Counted from the first letter of the stretch, positions 51,701-62,366 are shown. The stretch is 64,000 nt of DNA from Marinisporobacter balticus (GCF_004345705.1 NZ_SLWV01000003.1:124001-188000), one strand, 5' to 3'. Made by a program: numbers and translations. The notes: generated by a model not told the origin, from the sequence alone.

Positions 51701-53163
51701 AAAAGAATTAGCTAAAAAAGTTATCAATATGCAGACATTAACAGATGTTACAGAAAAAGACCTAGAATCCAAAAGAAAAGAACTAAAAAAAGTATATGAA
51801 TCATATGTAAAAAAACATGGACACTTACTAAAACGTGATAGAAAAGTCACGAATGGTAGTGTTTCTTTTAGTGCAAAAACAAGTGTAGAGAAGCTTTTAA
51901 AAGGCGATCCCGAACTTTATATCTTTAAAGGCTTAGAATTAGAAAAAATAAAGGATGGGGAGCAGATAGTAACACCTTCTCAAATATTTGATAAAAGAAC
52001 CTATACACCATACAAAGCTATTGGAAAAGTTGGTAATGCAGCAGATGGATTAGTTGCAAGTCTTAACGATTTAGGTTATGCGGATATTCCTCACATTTCT
52101 AAAATTTATGGAAAATCTGAAAAAGAAGTTATAAAAGAATTAGGAAACAAAATTTATAAAAATCCTATTACTGATGAATGGGAAACAGAAGATGAATACC
52201 TAAGTGGAAATGTAAAAACAAAGTTAAAAGCAGCAAAAGAAAGGGCAGGACTTGACGAAGAATATGAAAGGAATGTTAAAGCACTTGAAAAAGTACAACC
52301 AGAAGATTTACCTATTTCTAAAATTGAAATGAGAATGGGCGAAAGTTGGATTCCTGCTAAGTATCAAAAAGAAGCTATATGCAGCTTATTAGATGTTACT
52401 GGATATAACAAAAACAACATAAAACTAGAATACGGTGCTACAGATGCAAAGTGGTCATTAAACCAGAAAGCAGGATTAGACCAAACAGTTGCAATGCAAA
52501 AGCTAATAGTGGATGGTAGAGTTAGTGCATTAGAAGTTGTTAGAAAAGCATTAAATAATGGTGATGTAAAAATATATGACAAAATTCACAATGGAGATAC
52601 CGAAGTAAAAGTATTTAACAAAGCAAAGACAACAGAATTAAGACAAAAAGTAGAAAAAGTATCAGCTTATTTTAAAGAATGGGTAATGAAGAATCCAGAA
52701 GCAGCAGCAGAAGTCGCTAAGATTTACAATGAAAAATTTAGAAACTTAGTGCCTAGACAATATGATGGTAGCTTTTTAAAATTTCCAAATATGAATCCTA
52801 TCTTCCAAAAAGGATTTTATGAACATCAAAGAAATGGTGTGGCGAGAGCAATATTTAATGGCAATACGTTATTTGCACATGCAGTAGGAAGTGGTAAAAC
52901 ATACGAAGAAATTGCAGCAGTTATGGAATATAAAAGATTAGGACTTGCTAGTAAACCTGTAATGGTAGTGCCTAATAATAAATTGGGAGACTACGAGAAA
53001 GATTTTAGAGAACTTTACCCAAGTGCTAAAATATTAGCTTTAAGTGAAGATGATTTTAATACACAAAACATCAAGCAAACATTAATACAATCAGCTACGA
53101 ATGATTGGGATTGTATAATTATTCGTCATTCTAGTTTTACAAAAATTCCAGTAGGTTCAGATA
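48705..53163 (+). CDS. Giant polyvalent ejected protein, N-terminal part (adenine methylase + SNF2 helicase start), interrupted by IS
   Basis: About 1486 residues before the IS. An acidic, disordered ~560-residue start leads to an N6-adenine methylase-like domain: SGWGALPEAFDYTGW, GSILEPSMGIGNFFGLLP (SAM site) and DVAIGNVPFGDI, where NVPF replaces the usual NPPY. After a ~450-residue region the SNF2-type helicase begins with EHQRNGVARAIFNGNTLFAH and Walker A AVGSGKT, then IIIRHSSFTKIP. Such proteins are injected to protect or process phage DNA. The start overlaps the preceding gene without a clear ribosome binding site. The frame continues at 54622 when the IS is removed. Confidence 0.8.
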
Positions 53164-53164
53164 C

Positions 53165-54619
53165 ACCACTTTACAAGTAATAGATTATTAATTTCCATAA
53201 AATAGAGAAATCAGATACCTTAATCCTAGGAATACTAATTTTGAAAGAACCAAACCCCTAGGAGGCATCTGATATGATTAGTATTTCCAATAATTCAATA
53301 AAGCAAACCATACACACATACTTTTTTCAATATCGAACTGTATTTCACAAAAGAAGTTTCGAAATTTTCATTTGGTTAATATCAGGTATTCTTTGTCTTG
53401 AAGAAATTCGTTCCATTAAGTTTGTATATGATTATTTTATTTGCAAGTATTCTTGTTGTTCTTTGAACTCTTTCTATTACTTTTTATCATATTTAGATTT
53501 TTCACTGAACGACATAATGAATATCACTGTACGCATTTTACTTAATCTTGTACCGGAAAGCTTAAAACAAGATACGATTTTCTTAGCTATTGATGACACT
53601 TTGCAACCAAAGTTTGGTCATAAATTTGATTGCTGTGCCAAGCTGTTTGATCACGCTGCAAAAGATAAGAAAAATCGTTATATTCACGGACATTGCTTTG
53701 TTTCTTTGGTACTGAATATTCCATTGAAATACAATGATACGATCAAGTATTTGAGTCTTCCAATTGGATACAGACTTTATGATAAAGAAGCAAATAAGCT
53801 ACATATGGCATCCGATTTAATAAAAACTGTTATGCCTCTCCTAACCAATTATCAAGTAATTCTTTTATGCGATAGCTGGTATACAAAAGGTGTTGTTTTA
53901 GAAACGATAAAACAATATGACAATTTGGATCTTATTGGGGCAATACGCTGTGACACAGCCATATACGACTTACCACCTGAGCCTACTGGAAAAAGAGGTA
54001 GACCAAAAGAAAAGGGTGATAAACTAAATATTAAAAAATTCACATTTTCAGATGCTGGTGAATATCGTATTGCTACAAAACAGGTAATGACTAATCTCTT
54101 CAAAAAACCAATTTATATGACCGCTACAACAAAAGATAAAGAATCCGTTTCAAAAGTAAGAGCATTTATCTGTACAATTAATCCAAAGGATCTACAAATA
54201 TTTAAGCATAATACTGTACAAAATGTGAAATTTGATCAAACTCAAGATGATCATCTACCACTATGTGCATACAGTTTGCGTTGGAATATAGAAGTGATTT
54301 TTTATCAACACAAATTTTTCTGGTCGTTTGGTAATTATATGGTACGTAACAAAGCTGCTATAGAACGGTATGTAAATTTATTAGCAATTACATTCACATT
54401 TGTTTCTGTATTGCCGTTTATTAATGAAAGTTTTTCGAAATATCAATTTGAAAGTCCTCAAAAAATAAAACGTACTATTTCCAATGTTTTGACACAGGAA
54501 TTAATTTTCGAGGGTTTCGCAAATTCACTCAAAAGCACTAAAATTTATTCTGGTGTTGCTAAAGCTATTGCATCTTTTCTTTATGGTAAAGATGTAGCTT
54601 AATTTACTTGTAAACTAGT
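53165..54619 (+). mobile_element. Insertion sequence, IS4/IS701-like, ~1.45 kb
   Basis: Inverted ends contain TTTACAAGTAA at 53170-53180 and its reverse complement at 54604-54614; with the outer bases, 14 of 16 positions match. One transposase gene fills it. It inserted in the helicase domain of the polyvalent protein gene in the same direction, splitting it. A 9-bp direct repeat flanks it. Confidence 0.85.
53274..54602 (+). CDS. DDE transposase (IS4/IS701-like)
   Basis: 442 residues. The first catalytic Asp lies in TIFLAIDDTLQPKFG, the second in VILLCDSWYTKGVVLE, and the Glu in YSLRWNIEVIFYQHKFF, which is the Y-x-x-R-W-x-x-E signature of this group. An Arg/Lys-rich insert (PTGKRGRPKEKGDKLNIKKF) lies between. 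GGAGGC precedes ATG 53274. It appears intact, so the IS may still move. An inverted pair (ATCAGATAC/GCATCTGAT) upstream may limit read-through into it. Confidence 0.88.
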   Translation: MISISNNSIKQTIHTYFFQYRTVFHKRSFEIFIWLISGILCLEEIRSIKFVYDYFICKYSCCSLNSFYYFLSYLDFSLNDIMNITVRILLNLVPESLKQDTIFLAIDDTLQPKFGHKFDCCAKLFDHAAKDKKNRYIHGHCFVSLVLNIPLKYNDTIKYLSLPIGYRLYDKEANKLHMASDLIKTVMPLLTNYQVILLCDSWYTKGVVLETIKQYDNLDLIGAIRCDTAIYDLPPEPTGKRGRPKEKGDKLNIKKFTFSDAGEYRIATKQVMTNLFKKPIYMTATTKDKESVSKVRAFICTINPKDLQIFKHNTVQNVKFDQTQDDHLPLCAYSLRWNIEVIFYQHKFFWSFGNYMVRNKAAIERYVNLLAITFTFVSVLPFINESFSKYQFESPQKIKRTISNVLTQELIFEGFANSLKSTKIYSGVAKAIASFLYGKDVA

Positions 54620-54621
54620 GT

Positions 54622-57600
54622 TCAGATATACAAAGCACTTTTATTAAGAAACAAATCCATGAACTAGAACAAGCACTTGCAAGTGATGATGATAGTGATT
54701 TTAATACAAAACGTCTTGCTAAAAAAGTTGTGGAATTAAGAGACGATTTAGAAGCATTGATGGAAGATAAAAAGTCTTATGACATGCTTACTTTTGAAGA
54801 AATAGGATTCGATATGGTGGTAGTTGATGAAGCACACGAATATAAAAACCTTAGTGTAGCGGGTAAATTAGGAAATATAAAAGGTATGCAAGTTTCAGAT
54901 GCGGCAAAAACTTCTGATATGCTTATGAAGCTTGAATATGTGAAAAACCTTCACAACAATAAACGTGGTGTAATATTCGGTACTGGAACACCTATTTCAA
55001 ACTCTATGGCAGAACTTTTCATTATGACAAAATATCTAAGACCAGATTTACTAGAAGAAAGAGAAATCGGTCACTTTGATGCATGGGCCAGAACGTTTGC
55101 AGATATAGGTGTAAGTATAGAAGTTGCACCAAAAGGCGGCTTTAAAGTAACAGAGCGATTTAAACAATTTAAAAACATTCCAGAATTAATACAGATATTT
55201 AGAGAATATGCAGACATTAAATTATCGGATGATTTGGAACTTCCTGTTCCAGAATTAGAGGGTGGAAAACCTATCATCGTCAAATGCAAACCTCACAAAG
55301 CACTAGGTAAAATTATGGATGATGTTGACGATGGCTGGGAACAGGCAATAAGAGATAAAACAGTATTGACACTTTTTAATATCGTAAGAGTAGCGCCTAT
55401 AGATGTACGACTTGTTGATGGTTCATTAAAAGAACATAAGGAATCAAAGGTAAATCAAACAGTTAAAAATGTAAAAAAAGATTATGACGAAACAAAAAAA
55501 CAAAAAGGTACGCAGATTATATTTTTAAACCGAGGTCGATCTAACATTACAGGATTTGATTTGTATAAAGACTTAATTAACAAATTAGTTAGATCTGGAA
55601 TACCTAAAGATGAAATAGCCTTAGTACAAGGTGGAATAAGTCCAAATAAATTAAATGATATATATGCAAAAACCAATAAGGGGGAAATTAGAATACTGAT
55701 TGGTTCTCAAAGCAAATTAGGTACAGGGGTAAATGTGCAAGAGAGATTGTTTGCAACACATGAAATAGATGTACCTTATAGACCTTCTGATATTGAGCAG
55801 GGCGAAGGTAGAATGTTAAGACAGGGCAATAAATACTACGATGAATTTAAAAAGCCAGTTAAGATTTATCGTTATGTTACACAAGGCGACGACGAAGCAT
55901 TTAGTGGTGATGCTTATAGTTGGCAAATTATTGAGCAAAAAAGAAGAAATATTAATAAGATTATGAAGGGCGACCCAAACCTAAGAATATTAGAATCAGA
56001 TGATGAAGATACAACAGATGCTTCTCTTATGAAAGCTATTGCAACAGGAAATCCCCTATTCCTCGAAAAAATAAAAGTAGAAAAAAATGTAGAAGATATA
56101 CAGATAGAAAAAAACAGTTTCTTAGAAGACCAATTAACTGCAAAGTATAATATTAAAAATGCAGATGAAAAGATTCATATCTTCAATGAAAAAATTAGAA
56201 GTTATGAACAATATGCAAAACCTGTACTTGAAATGTTAGAAAATAAAACTTCCGATGATTTTAACATTGATATTTCTGGAAAATTTTATACAGATAAAAA
56301 AGCCGCCCTAAAGGCAATTAAAAAAGCTATTGAAATGCAACGTAAATTACAAAGTGGAGAAGATGTTGTTATAGGAACATATAAAAACTTTAATATCATA
56401 GCAAGGATGGATGAAACAGTTTTTGAAAGATATAGAGAAGAAAGCTATTACATTAAAGTTAAAAAATCAAGATTTTCTTCGGAAGCTAAATATTCTCTAA
56501 GTGATAAATTCGCAGAATTAGACGATCAAATTGCTTCCATAGATAATACAATCAGAAAATTACCTAAAGAATTTGAAAGTTATAAAGAAAATTTAGAGTT
56601 TTATCAAAAGAAAAAATTCGATTCAGAAAAATTATTAGAAGAAGAATTTGAAAAAGAAGATCAGTTCCAAGAAGCAAAAGAAAGACTAGAGGAAATCGAC
56701 AAGGAGTTAGGCATTGGCGAATTAGATATGGAAGAAGATGCAGCTAAAGAAGAAATTGAAACTAAATCTACAAATAGAAAGAGAGCATTTGCAGAATCTA
56801 CCGCCGAAAACATAAGACCAAACAATACAAGAACAGAAAAAGCCAAACCTATTAAAGAAACATTAAAAAGTTTATCCAAACACTTTAATATTCCAATGAC
56901 TACAAAACGATTCGCTATGAATAAAAATAAGGTATCCGCATACTACACAGAGCATAGTGAGAACATTGTGAGTAGACACCGCAATGACGTGAATCCCATA
57001 AGCCATGAGTTAGGCCATCATCTTGATAAACAATATGGATTAGCTTCATCAAACAAAGCATTGGTAAAACAAATGATTGAAAACCTTCCAGATGCTTTTA
57101 AAGAACAGTATAAAAAACATGAATTACCTGGAGAAGCTATTGCCGAATTTGTTAGAAGATACTTAATTAATCCAGGAGTGGCCAAAGAGTTTGGTGGAGC
57201 ATTTTTCAATCTATTTGAAACTGCTATAAATCAAAAGGATTTAAAAGCATTAAAACAAGCGCAGAAAGATTTAAAAGAATGGTACAATCAAGACCCTGCA
57301 AGTAAAATTGAGTCCACAATGGTAGGACACCATGAAAAGGTGATGCCTACTAAAGAAACATTTAAAAGAGTACTTGAAATGAAGCTATTTGACAATGTAG
57401 CACCTTTAAAACATTTTATGGAACAAGCTGAAAAGATAAGTGGTAAAAAAGCTATAGGAAGTAAAAACGCTTATAAATTAGCTTTAAATGCTAAAGGTAG
57501 CGATATGATGGCAGCCTTTACCACAACTGAAAAAATGGTTGACCCAAAAGGTAATATTGTTGGAGAATCCTTTGCAAATGTATTAAAGGACATTGATAGG

Positions 57601-59952
57601 AAGAAAGAGTTTTTACCTTTCAACGGATATATTAAAGCAGTACATTCACTTGATTATATGGCACAAGGTAAAAGAGTTTATACGGATGATATTACAGAGA
57701 GCGATATTACGGCAGCTATCGAACATTATGAAAGAGAATACCCACATTTTAAAGCTACAGCCGAAAACCTTTATACATGGTGGGATAAATTCATTGATAC
57801 ATGGTTAGTAGATACTGGCTTACTCGATCAAGGAGCAAGAGAAGTAATGAAAGAAATGTATCCGCACTATGTACCAAACTTTAGGGCATCTTCTTTAAAT
57901 GAAGCAGAAATGCCTATTTTTTTTGGATACAAAGGTGGATACGCTAATCAGAAAACACCTATCAAGAGAAGCAGTAAAGAAGGTGGTACAGAATACACCT
58001 ACTACCCAATCGAATCCTTTGTCACTCAAATAGATAAGGTTATAAATACCGTAAAGCGTAGAGAGGTATTGTTGGCCATTACAGACATAGTTAAAAATGT
58101 AGAAGGTATGGGGAATTTTCTTCATGAAGTACCTATGAAATATCAAGCTACAAATATGTATATGATCCCCACTAAATACAAAGTTTTTATTAAATTGTTA
58201 GATGAAAGAGTAAAATTGCTTTCTAAAACAGAACAACTTCACTACAGTAGATTGTCTTATAAAGATAAGATTGATTTTGCAAAACAGCAAGGTTGGGATG
58301 ATATTCCAGAGATCATAGATAGTATTATTGATGATTTCATGGTTCAGTTTAGTCCTCAAAAGATCAACTTTGATAAAGAAATGGTAACTGTTATGAACAG
58401 AGCAGGGGAGACAGAACACTATGAGGTAACAGACCCGTTATTTTTACGAGCATTACTGAATTTATCACCTAAAGAATTAGGCCCTTGGATGAGCGCCTTT
58501 GCACAATTCACAAGACTAAATAAAACCCTCATTACTTCAATGAATCCATTCTTTACATTCGTATCCAATGCCCCTAGAGACTTTTTCCAAGCAGGGGTAA
58601 TGAGTGATAAAAGAGTTGATAAGTACATTACAGGGTACGCAAAATCCGTAGTTAATATCTTAAAGAAAAGTGCAGAATGGCAACAGTATAAAGCTATGGG
58701 TGGCGGTCATTCAAGCAGAATATCAGCAGATAGAAATATGCTTAATGAAACATTAGAAAAGATCATGCCGACTAAATTCAAGGATAAAAAAATGTATCAA
58801 AAGTTATTCCATGCTATTAATAAAGCAATAGAAAAAATAGAGTGGGCAAGTGATGCAGTTGAATCAGCACCAAGACTTGCAGAATTTTTAAATAGTGATA
58901 TTTCCACTTATGATGGCAGGGTAGAAGGATTATACAATGCTAATGATATTACCCTTAACTTTAAGAAAAGAGGAGAGTGGAGTTATCACATAGACCCTGT
59001 AATCATGTTCTTTAATGCAGGAATGCAGGAACTTGAAAAAATGTATCGTACAACATTTAAAGAAAAAGATAAAAGGAAAGGTAGATTATTAAAGGCTTTA
59101 ATGCTTTTAACTTTACCTACAATGATACTTTATTTCTTTAATAAAGATGATGAAGATTATAAGCAGCTATCTCCATACAATAAATACAACTATTGGTGTA
59201 TCCCCACGGATGGTAGTGAGTTTTTTAAAGTACCAAAACCTAGAGGATTAGGAGATTTATTCAGCAGTTTAGAAGAAGAATTAGCAAAATCTTTTGAGGG
59301 TGATGAAAAAGCATTTAAAGATTTTTCAGGTCAGATTGTAAGAAACTGGCTTCCACCACACAGACCAATATTTGCGCCAGAATGGGATGTTGCCACAAAT
59401 CGTCATTGGGTAGGTGGAGGAAGAAGAATTGTATCACAATCTATGGAGAATAGACCAGACTATTTAGAATATGACAAGGGTACAAGTAGTATTTCAAAAG
59501 CCATAGGGAAAGCCACGAATATATCACCTAAAAAAATAAACTATCTCCTAGATCAGCATACAGGGATTATTGGCGATATTGCTCTTCCTGCTACAGCAGA
59601 GGGGGAATCTGTAAAAGAAGTATTTAAAAGAAAACTCTTTACAGACAGCTTATATTCTAATGACATTTTAAATGAATTTTACGACAACAAAGGATTGCTT
59701 GATGATGCAAATAACGGTTATAAATTTGATGGTGTAAAGAATGAGCATTATGACGAATATTTTAGAAAATATTACAGCAGAACAGCTACAGTACTTTCTA
59801 AGTATCGAAAACAGATCAAGAGAATGGAAGATTCAAAAGCAAGTGAAAAAATAAAAGAAAAACAAACAAGAGAAATACAACAAAAGATATTAGACGAAGC
59901 AAAAGAGCTTAATGAGAAATATAAAAACTTTAAAAAGAAAAATCAAAGTTAA
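54622..59952 (+). CDS. Giant polyvalent ejected protein, C-terminal part (helicase, metalloprotease-like, LPD38-like domains)
   Basis: About 1776 codons that continue the interrupted gene. Helicase: Walker B VVVDEAHEYKNL, GTGTPISNSMAELF, and motif VI in PSDIEQGEGRMLRQGN. A coiled region follows, then a zincin-like NPISHELGHHLDKQYG with EAIAEFVRRY downstream. The last third contains TRLNKTLITSMNPFFTFVSNAPRDF, typical of large polyvalent protein-associated domain 38, and a hydrophobic segment (LLKALMLLTLPTMILYFF). The combination suggests injection and action on host DNA or restriction. After the IS, only an internal start such as ATG 54730 could express it. Confidence 0.8.
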   Translation, partial: SDIQSTFIKKQIHELEQALASDDDSDFNTKRLAKKVVELRDDLEALMEDKKSYDMLTFEEIGFDMVVVDEAHEYKNLSVAGKLGNIKGMQVSDAAKTSDMLMKLEYVKNLHNNKRGVIFGTGTPISNSMAELFIMTKYLRPDLLEEREIGHFDAWARTFADIGVSIEVAPKGGFKVTERFKQFKNIPELIQIFREYADIKLSDDLELPVPELEGGKPIIVKCKPHKALGKIMDDVDDGWEQAIRDKTVLTLFNIVRVAPIDVRLVDGSLKEHKESKVNQTVKNVKKDYDETKKQKGTQIIFLNRGRSNITGFDLYKDLINKLVRSGIPKDEIALVQGGISPNKLNDIYAKTNKGEIRILIGSQSKLGTGVNVQERLFATHEIDVPYRPSDIEQGEGRMLRQGNKYYDEFKKPVKIYRYVTQGDDEAFSGDAYSWQIIEQKRRNINKIMKGDPNLRILESDDEDTTDASLMKAIATGNPLFLEKIKVEKNVEDIQIEKNSFLEDQLTAKYNIKNADEKIHIFNEKIRSYEQYAKPVLEMLENKTSDDFNIDISGKFYTDKKAALKAIKKAIEMQRKLQSGEDVVIGTYKNFNIIARMDETVFERYREESYYIKVKKSRFSSEAKYSLSDKFAELDDQIASIDNTIRKLPKEFESYKENLEFYQKKKFDSEKLLEEEFEKEDQFQEAKERLEEIDKELGIGELDMEEDAAKEEIETKSTNRKRAFAESTAENIRPNNTRTEKAKPIKETLKSLSKHFNIPMTTKRFAMNKNKVSAYYTEHSENIVSRHRNDVNPISHELGHHLDKQYGLASSNKALVKQMIENLPDAFKEQYKKHELPGEAIAEFVRRYLINPGVAKEFGGAFFNLFETAINQKDLKALKQAQKDLKEWYNQDPASKIESTMVGHHEKVMPTKETFKRVLEMKLFDNVAPLKHFMEQAEKISGKKAIGSKNAYKLALNAKGSDMMAAFTTTEKMVDPKGNIVGESFANVLKDIDRKKEFLPFNGYIKAVHSLDYMAQGKRVYTDDITESDITAAIEHYEREYPHFKATAENLYTWWDKFIDTWLVDTGLLDQGAREVMKEMYPHYVPNFRASSLNEAEMPIFFGYKGGYANQKTPIKRSSKEGGTEYTYYPIESFVTQIDKVINTVKRREVLLAITDIVKNVEGMGNFLHEVPMKYQATNMYMIPTKYKVFIKLLDERVKLLSKTEQLHYSRLSYKDKIDFAKQQGWDDIPEIIDSIIDDFMVQFSPQKINFDKEMVTVMNRAGETEHYEVTDPLFLRALLNLSPKELGPWMSAFAQFTRLNKTLITSMNPFFTFVSNAPRDFFQAGVMSDKRVDKYITGYAKSVVNILKKSAEWQQYKAMGGGHSSRISADRNMLNETLEKIMPTKFKDKKMYQKLFHAINKAIEKIEWASDAVESAPRLAEFLNSDISTYDGRVEGLYNANDITLNFKKRGEWSYHIDPVIMFFNAGMQELEKMYRTTFKEKDKRKGRLLKALMLLTLPTMILYFFNKDDEDYKQLSPYNKYNYWCIPTDGSEFFKVPKPRGLGDLFSSLEEELAKSFEGDEKAFKDFSGQIVRNWLPPHRPIFAPEWDVATNRHWVGGGRRIVSQSMENRPDYLEYDKGTSSISKAIGKATNISPKKINYLLDQHTGIIGDIALPATAEGESVKEVFKRKLFTDSLYSNDILNEFYDNKGLLDDANNGYKFDGVKNEHYDEYFRKYYSRTATVLSKYRKQIKRMEDSKASEKIKEKQTREIQQKILDEAKELNEKYKNFKKKNQS

Positions 59953-60006
59953 GGGATCTCTAATGGTCTTTTTTTTATTTGATAAAAACACGAAGGGAGA
60001 AATAAA

Positions 60007-60666
60007 ATGAGAAGATTTAAACAGTATACAGTACAAGAATACTTAAAATATTTAAGATCTTTGAAGTTGTCAAGAAAAATTACAGAGGTACATCTTCACC
60101 ATACATGGAAGCCTACTAAGAAAGGGTACATATCTGCTAAGAATAAGGAGAAGGTAATATGGGGAATGTGGCAGTATCACACGAAGACTTTAAAATGGAG
60201 TGATATAGGGCAACATATATCGCTTGCACCAGATGGAACAGTATGGGATGGCAGACCTGTAAACAACATTCCTGCAAGCATTAAAGATCACAATAGCTAT
60301 GGTATAGCCATTGAAATGATAGGTGACTTTGATACTGGAAGAGAGAAACTAGAAGGAGTACAGCTGGAAACAGTAGTGAAATTGATTAAGGGACTATTTG
60401 ATATTTTCAAAACAGAAAGATTAATATTCCATAGAGAATATGCAAATAAAACTTGTCCAGGTACAAGTGTAAAAAAGGAAATGATTGTAGAAATGATCAA
60501 TAACTCCGAAAAAAAGAAAGATTGGAGAGTTGAATCTGGAGAAAAATCATTAAAGGAGCTTGTTCAAAAAGGGGTTGTTAACAGTCCTAACTACTGGAAG
60601 AATAAGCTGACTGAACCTATAGAGGTATGGGCAGTGCTTAACATGATCAATAATATTACGAAATAG
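60007..60666 (+). CDS. Endolysin, N-acetylmuramoyl-L-alanine amidase (Amidase_2)
   Basis: 219 residues. Zinc ligands are visible in EVHLHHTWKP and LIFHREYANKTCPG (His and Cys); the core also has SDIGQHISLAPDGTVWDGRP and SYGIAIEMIGDF. A short C-terminal module (SLKELVQKGVVNSPNYWKNK) resembles clostridial wall-targeting or SH3-like linkers. It cuts between muramic acid and the stem peptide for lysis. GAAGGGAG lies upstream. Directly followed by XhlA-like and holin-like genes. Confidence 0.9.
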   Translation: MRRFKQYTVQEYLKYLRSLKLSRKITEVHLHHTWKPTKKGYISAKNKEKVIWGMWQYHTKTLKWSDIGQHISLAPDGTVWDGRPVNNIPASIKDHNSYGIAIEMIGDFDTGREKLEGVQLETVVKLIKGLFDIFKTERLIFHREYANKTCPGTSVKKEMIVEMINNSEKKKDWRVESGEKSLKELVQKGVVNSPNYWKNKLTEPIEVWAVLNMINNITK

Positions 60667-60682
60667 AAAGTAGGTGCTACTT

Positions 60683-60895
60683 ATGGTATGTGAAAGACAC
60701 GAAGAAATAGTTCATCGACTAGATAATCATGCAAACAGGATCCGCCAGTTAGAGATTCATGAGGCACAAACAGGTGAGAAAATTACAAGTTTGATAGAAA
60801 AATTAGATAATCTAACAAGCTGGATCAAGGCTCTAGTAATGTTGAGTGGTACTACATTGCTAGGTTTTTTTATTTGGTATATACAAAATTTATAG
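60683..60895 (+). CDS. XhlA-like (hemolysin XhlA family) protein
   Basis: 70 residues: an N-terminal coiled coil (EIVHRLDNHANRIRQLEIHE) and one C-terminal membrane segment (ALVMLSGTTLLGFFIWYIQ). XhlA works with holins in PBSX-type lysis modules. ATG 60683 has AGTAGGTG upstream. Confidence 0.8.
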   Translation: MVCERHEEIVHRLDNHANRIRQLEIHEAQTGEKITSLIEKLDNLTSWIKALVMLSGTTLLGFFIWYIQNL

Positions 60896-60907
60896 GAGGG
60901 AAATGGC

Positions 60908-61114
60908 ATGAAAGAATTTTTAACAAAGCTTAAGTTTGAGTATGTATTTGCATTTGCAGTGCTAATTATTTTAGCAGCTGCATTATTTATTTTCAAAGAT
61001 AATAATGATGTAGTAAATACGATTATCACCGTATTTGTAAGCAGCATTTCGGCTATTACAGCTTTTTTCTTTACGAAAACACAGATTGAAAATAAGAAAG
61101 AAGAAAAACAGTAA
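60908..61114 (+). CDS. Holin-like two-span membrane protein
   Basis: 68 residues with two membrane segments (YVFAFAVLIILAAALFIF and TIITVFVSSISAITAFFF) and a charged C-terminus (IENKKEEKQ). Size, topology and position right after the endolysin and XhlA genes fit a holin. GGAGGG precedes the ATG. Confidence 0.7.
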   Translation: MKEFLTKLKFEYVFAFAVLIILAAALFIFKDNNDVVNTIITVFVSSISAITAFFFTKTQIENKKEEKQ

Positions 61115-61144
61115 TTTTGATTAAACATCGAAGGAGTGATAGAT

Positions 61145-61899
61145 ATGTTAAAACCAACTATTTCACGCATGGGAGGGAAATCAAGATTAAGAAAACAGAT
61201 GATAGAATTAATTCCAGAGCACACATGTTACTGTGAAGCGTTTTTGGTGCTGGATGGGTTTTCTTTGGAAAGGAAAAATCAAATGTAGAAGTTATTAATG
61301 ATGTAGATAAAGAGATAGTTAATCTCTTTAAAATGATAAAATACCATAAAGCTGAAATAGCAAGATTGCTTCAATATGAAGTATGTTCAAGGGATCTTTT
61401 TAATGAATATATGAATTTACTTCCTGAAGCCTTAACAGATATCCAAAAGGCAACTAGATTTATATATATATTGTCACAAAGTTTTGCAAGCAAAGGTAAT
61501 CACTTTGGCTACGGAACGACAAGTAGACCAAATCTACAAATATTTGCTACAGGACATCTAAAAGATGTTAAGGAAAGATTGAGAAATACATATATCGAGA
61601 ACCTTTCTTTTGAAGAAATCTTTAAGAGGTATGAGAGAGAGCGTACATTCTTTTTCTGTGATCCACCATATTTTGAGACTTGCGGATACAAAAATCCATT
61701 TACAGAAGAAGATCACACAAGGTTATGTGAAATACTACAAAATATAAAAGGAAAGTTTCTATTAACTATCAATGGCCATACAAAAGTAAGAGAATGGTAT
61801 AAAGATTTTTAAATTATAGAAACACAGGTAGGGTATTCAGTTAGCAAAGAGAGTACAGCAAGAAAAAAATATAATGAATTAATTATAATGAATTATTAG
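61145..61899 (+). pseudogene. DNA adenine methylase (Dam family), broken by a frameshift and a nonsense codon
   Basis: The start (MLKPTISRMGGKSRLRKQMI) and CYCEAF lead to a frame change at a 5-T run (61239-61243). The correct frame continues GAGWVFFGKEKSNVEVINDV and keeps the FFFCDPPYFET motif (DPPY) of this family, up to WYKDF. An in-frame TAA (61810-61812) is followed by IIETQVGYSVSKESTARKKY, the expected C-terminus, ending at 61899. One missing T and one nonsense change explain both. An intact gene would methylate adenine in phage DNA. Confidence 0.85.
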
Positions 61900-61902
61900 A
61901 TA

Positions 61903-61930
61903 CAGGGGCTTAGGCCCCTGCTTTTTTATG
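61903..61930 (+). terminator. Strong terminator after the dam pseudogene
   Basis: CAGGGGC (61903-61909) pairs with GCCCCTG around TTAG, followed by CTTTTTT. It ends the phage late/lysis operon. Confidence 0.9.
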
Positions 61931-62024
61931 CACAAATTAATCCTCTTTTTGTAACAAGCGTTCTTGTCATGAATATATTGAAATAGGTAATAGGAATATA
62001 TGCTATGTTCGAAAGGAGAAAGAA

Positions 62025-62363
62025 ATGTATAACTATTATGGATATAACGATTATCATAACTGGTGCGAGTATCAGCAAATGAGTCATTTTCATAGATATC
62101 AAGGGGTTACAACATTAGACGATAGACATACTCATAAGTATAGTGGGGATACAAGCAAAAGTATACCTGCCTATGGGAGCCATATCCACTATTATCAAGG
62201 ATATACAACAGTAAATGACCAGCATAGACATGAATATAGTGGATATACAGGACCTGCAATACATGTACATGGAGGACACGTACACTTGATGAGAGGTAGA
62301 ACAGGCTTTGTAGATGAACATGATCATGGATATGAAAATAGGACATCAGAGCAGATGAGATAG
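62025..62363 (+). CDS. YmaF-family His-rich protein
   Basis: 112 residues with three repeats of a pattern like HxHxYxGxTTxxDxHxHxYSG (SHFHRYQGVTTLDDRHTHKY; GSHIHYYQGYTTVNDQHRHE; GGHVHLMRGRTGFVDEHDHG). YmaF proteins occur in spore-formers, and the His pairs suggest metal binding. AAAGGAG precedes the ATG. It is outside the phage lysis operon and has its own terminator. Confidence 0.85.
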   Translation: MYNYYGYNDYHNWCEYQQMSHFHRYQGVTTLDDRHTHKYSGDTSKSIPAYGSHIHYYQGYTTVNDQHRHEYSGYTGPAIHVHGGHVHLMRGRTGFVDEHDHGYENRTSEQMR

Positions 62364-62366
62364 GGA

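Larger units (their letters stand above)
53155..54628. repeat. Direct repeats flanking the IS (target duplication)
   Basis: GTTCAGATA occurs at 53155-53163 and again at 54620-54628, just outside the IS ends. Joining across one copy restores the helicase frame exactly (TCA at 53157 and at 54622 are in the same frame). The next base differs (C versus T), so the duplication is 9 bp, or a longer one with a later mutation. Confidence 0.8.
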
